Positions 19,616 to 20,349 of a stretch of 20,349 bases of DNA are shown here, piece after piece. Positions within the stretch are counted from its first letter, which is position 1. Every line of letters starts with the position of its first letter. The translations under genes and the position numbers were made by a program. A model generated the notes under the pieces. That model saw only the letters and a list, made by a program, of their open reading frames with translations. It was not told the DNA's origin and ran no database searches. Source of the DNA: a virus; the IMG/VR virus record IMGVR_UViG_3300042898_001051, positions 1 to 20,349 of that record; one strand, given 5' to 3'.

Positions 19616-20349
19616 TTATAACCAACCTTTCTTTTCTAAATGGGGCATGATAACTTCATCAGCAAATGCTTTATGTAGTTTTGTGTTTGGGTGCGGAATG
19701 CTAACACCATAAGGATCCCAAGCTTCTACTGCAGGATCTTGTTTTCTAACACACCATTCGTATTCACTATCAACATCAATGAACTCATTGAAGTCTACCA
19801 TATCATATAGATGTTTAATATCTACATGATTTACCATATCCCCTTTTGGGAATACTTCTGGGTAATACGTAGTCATGAAATAACGTATGTTATGGCTTTT
19901 CAAAAACCATTGTGTTCTAAGGATATGCTCTAGTGATTCAATATTTGAACCCACTTCGTCATATATGTGTTTGTAATACCATATAGATAGTTCATCTTCC
20001 CAATAAGGCATTACTTTATAGAAGTTATAGTTACCACCAATTGACGCAGGATTGCTTTGGTGTAGTGATCCGTTATCAATATTGTGATGTTGAAATTTTG
20101 GCTCTGAGTAATATACTTCTTTTCTATATGAACCACTCCACATGATACCAACTAAGATATCTTCAGGCTTGTATTGCTTTAATGCTTCAGTAACTTCATA
20201 AATTGTAGTTCTGCTTATGATGCCATTACCAGATCCGCCTTTGCCACTATACTTCGGTATGCAATCAGGCAAGTGATTGTTGACATGTACAGCCCATGAC
20301 AATGAAGTCTTTGGATGAGGATATAATGACATGTCAGGTTTAGACACCC
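19616..20349 (-). CDS. SGNH-hydrolase-like protein, 5'-truncated by window edge
   Basis: At least 243 residues are visible; the frame stays open to the window edge, so the codon at 20347 (GTG) may be internal and the real start outside. Blocks: SWAVHVNNHLP, KGGSGNGIISRT (the Gly block II of SGNH proteins) and a late DPYGVSIPHPNTKLHKAFAD, which holds an Asp ... His pair of the block V type. The first block (G-x-S) would lie upstream. Related phage SGNH-like proteins are thought to be esterase/acetylhydrolase-like, removing acyl groups from glycans or peptidoglycan. Alternatively it may be a structural SGNH relative without activity. Confidence 0.55.
   Translation of the reverse strand, partial: VSKPDMSLYPHPKTSLSWAVHVNNHLPDCIPKYSGKGGSGNGIISRTTIYEVTEALKQYKPEDILVGIMWSGSYRKEVYYSEPKFQHHNIDNGSLHQSNPASIGGNYNFYKVMPYWEDELSIWYYKHIYDEVGSNIESLEHILRTQWFLKSHNIRYFMTTYYPEVFPKGDMVNHVDIKHLYDMVDFNEFIDVDSEYEWCVRKQDPAVEAWDPYGVSIPHPNTKLHKAFADEVIMPHLEKKGWL

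Noticed and set aside
1-20349. tRNA genes, CRISPR arrays, insertion sequences
   Set aside because: No cloverleaf, no regularly spaced repeats with spacers, and no transposase or terminal inverted repeats were seen. The only spaced repeat is the in-frame GVAEG 14-mer, whose spacers are coding and unequal.

Overview
The window looks like part of the genome of an uncultured tailed phage with T4-like (myovirus-type) biology. Genes are packed with almost no gaps. At least fifteen junctions are 4-base ATGA or GTGA stop/start overlaps. Many products are short proteins of unknown function. The named genes are typical phage cargo: a FEN-type 5'-3' exonuclease, a UvsE/UVDE endonuclease, a 7-deazaguanine pathway, and nucleotidyl- and glycosyltransferases. 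No structural, tail or replication-fork gene lies inside the window, so the T4-like label rests on gene style, head-protease-type cleavage motifs and late-promoter-like octamers. A phasin-like gene and an Ala/Lys/Pro-rich exported protein hint at a Gram-negative, polyhydroxyalkanoate-storing host, possibly a freshwater betaproteobacterium. That host guess is an inference.

Layout. (1) 1-248: 3'-truncated phasin-like gene with its own promoter, separated by an intrinsic terminator (359-376) from the next operon. (2) 367-4605, minus strand: a tightly overlapping operon that starts with a 5'-3' exonuclease behind a near-consensus sigma70 promoter. It runs through about ten small hypotheticals and ends with an exported Ala/Lys-rich protein and an ORF with no clear start. 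(3) 4667-6294, minus: a ParB-like DGQHT protein coupled to a GIY-YIG/T5orf172-like protein, with a promoter and a palindrome at the start site. (4) 6385-7840, minus: UV damage endonuclease and a conserved hypothetical. (5) 7915-11377, plus: the only genes on this strand, three overlapping cargo genes driven divergently from uvsE. (6) 11374-16560, minus: queD-dadA-queE, two hypotheticals, a GT-B glycosyltransferase and a GalE-like epimerase, behind an extended -10 promoter. (7) 16634-20349, minus: SGNH-like protein (5' end outside the window), hypothetical, folE behind a perfect TATAAATA, a 42-residue Cys-rich membrane protein, small hypotheticals, a TagD-like cytidylyltransferase, and a P-loop kinase/nucleotidyltransferase fusion.

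How they work together. FolE, QueD and QueE are the first steps from GTP to 7-carboxy-7-deazaguanine, a precursor of preQ0-type DNA or tRNA modification. QueC and any DNA transglycosylase are not in the window. GalE, the glycosyltransferase, TagD-like and SGNH-like proteins suggest sugar or polyol-phosphate chemistry on DNA or the cell surface.

The most interesting part is the plus-strand cassette. Each of its three proteins starts with a short leader ending in (L/I)xE at residue 8 or 9 (HLME, FISE, FITE). This resembles the T4 capsid-targeting sequence cut by the prohead protease (as in internal proteins and Alt). The first protein also carries four GVAE(G/D) motifs at spaced intervals, encoded by a nearly invariant GC-rich 14-mer. 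I propose that this is a set of capsid-packaged, protease-processed effectors: a GP88-like Cys-cluster protein, an ADP-ribosyltransferase-like protein, and a GNAT-kinase-like fusion, injected with the DNA. The motifs are seen directly; the packaging is inference.
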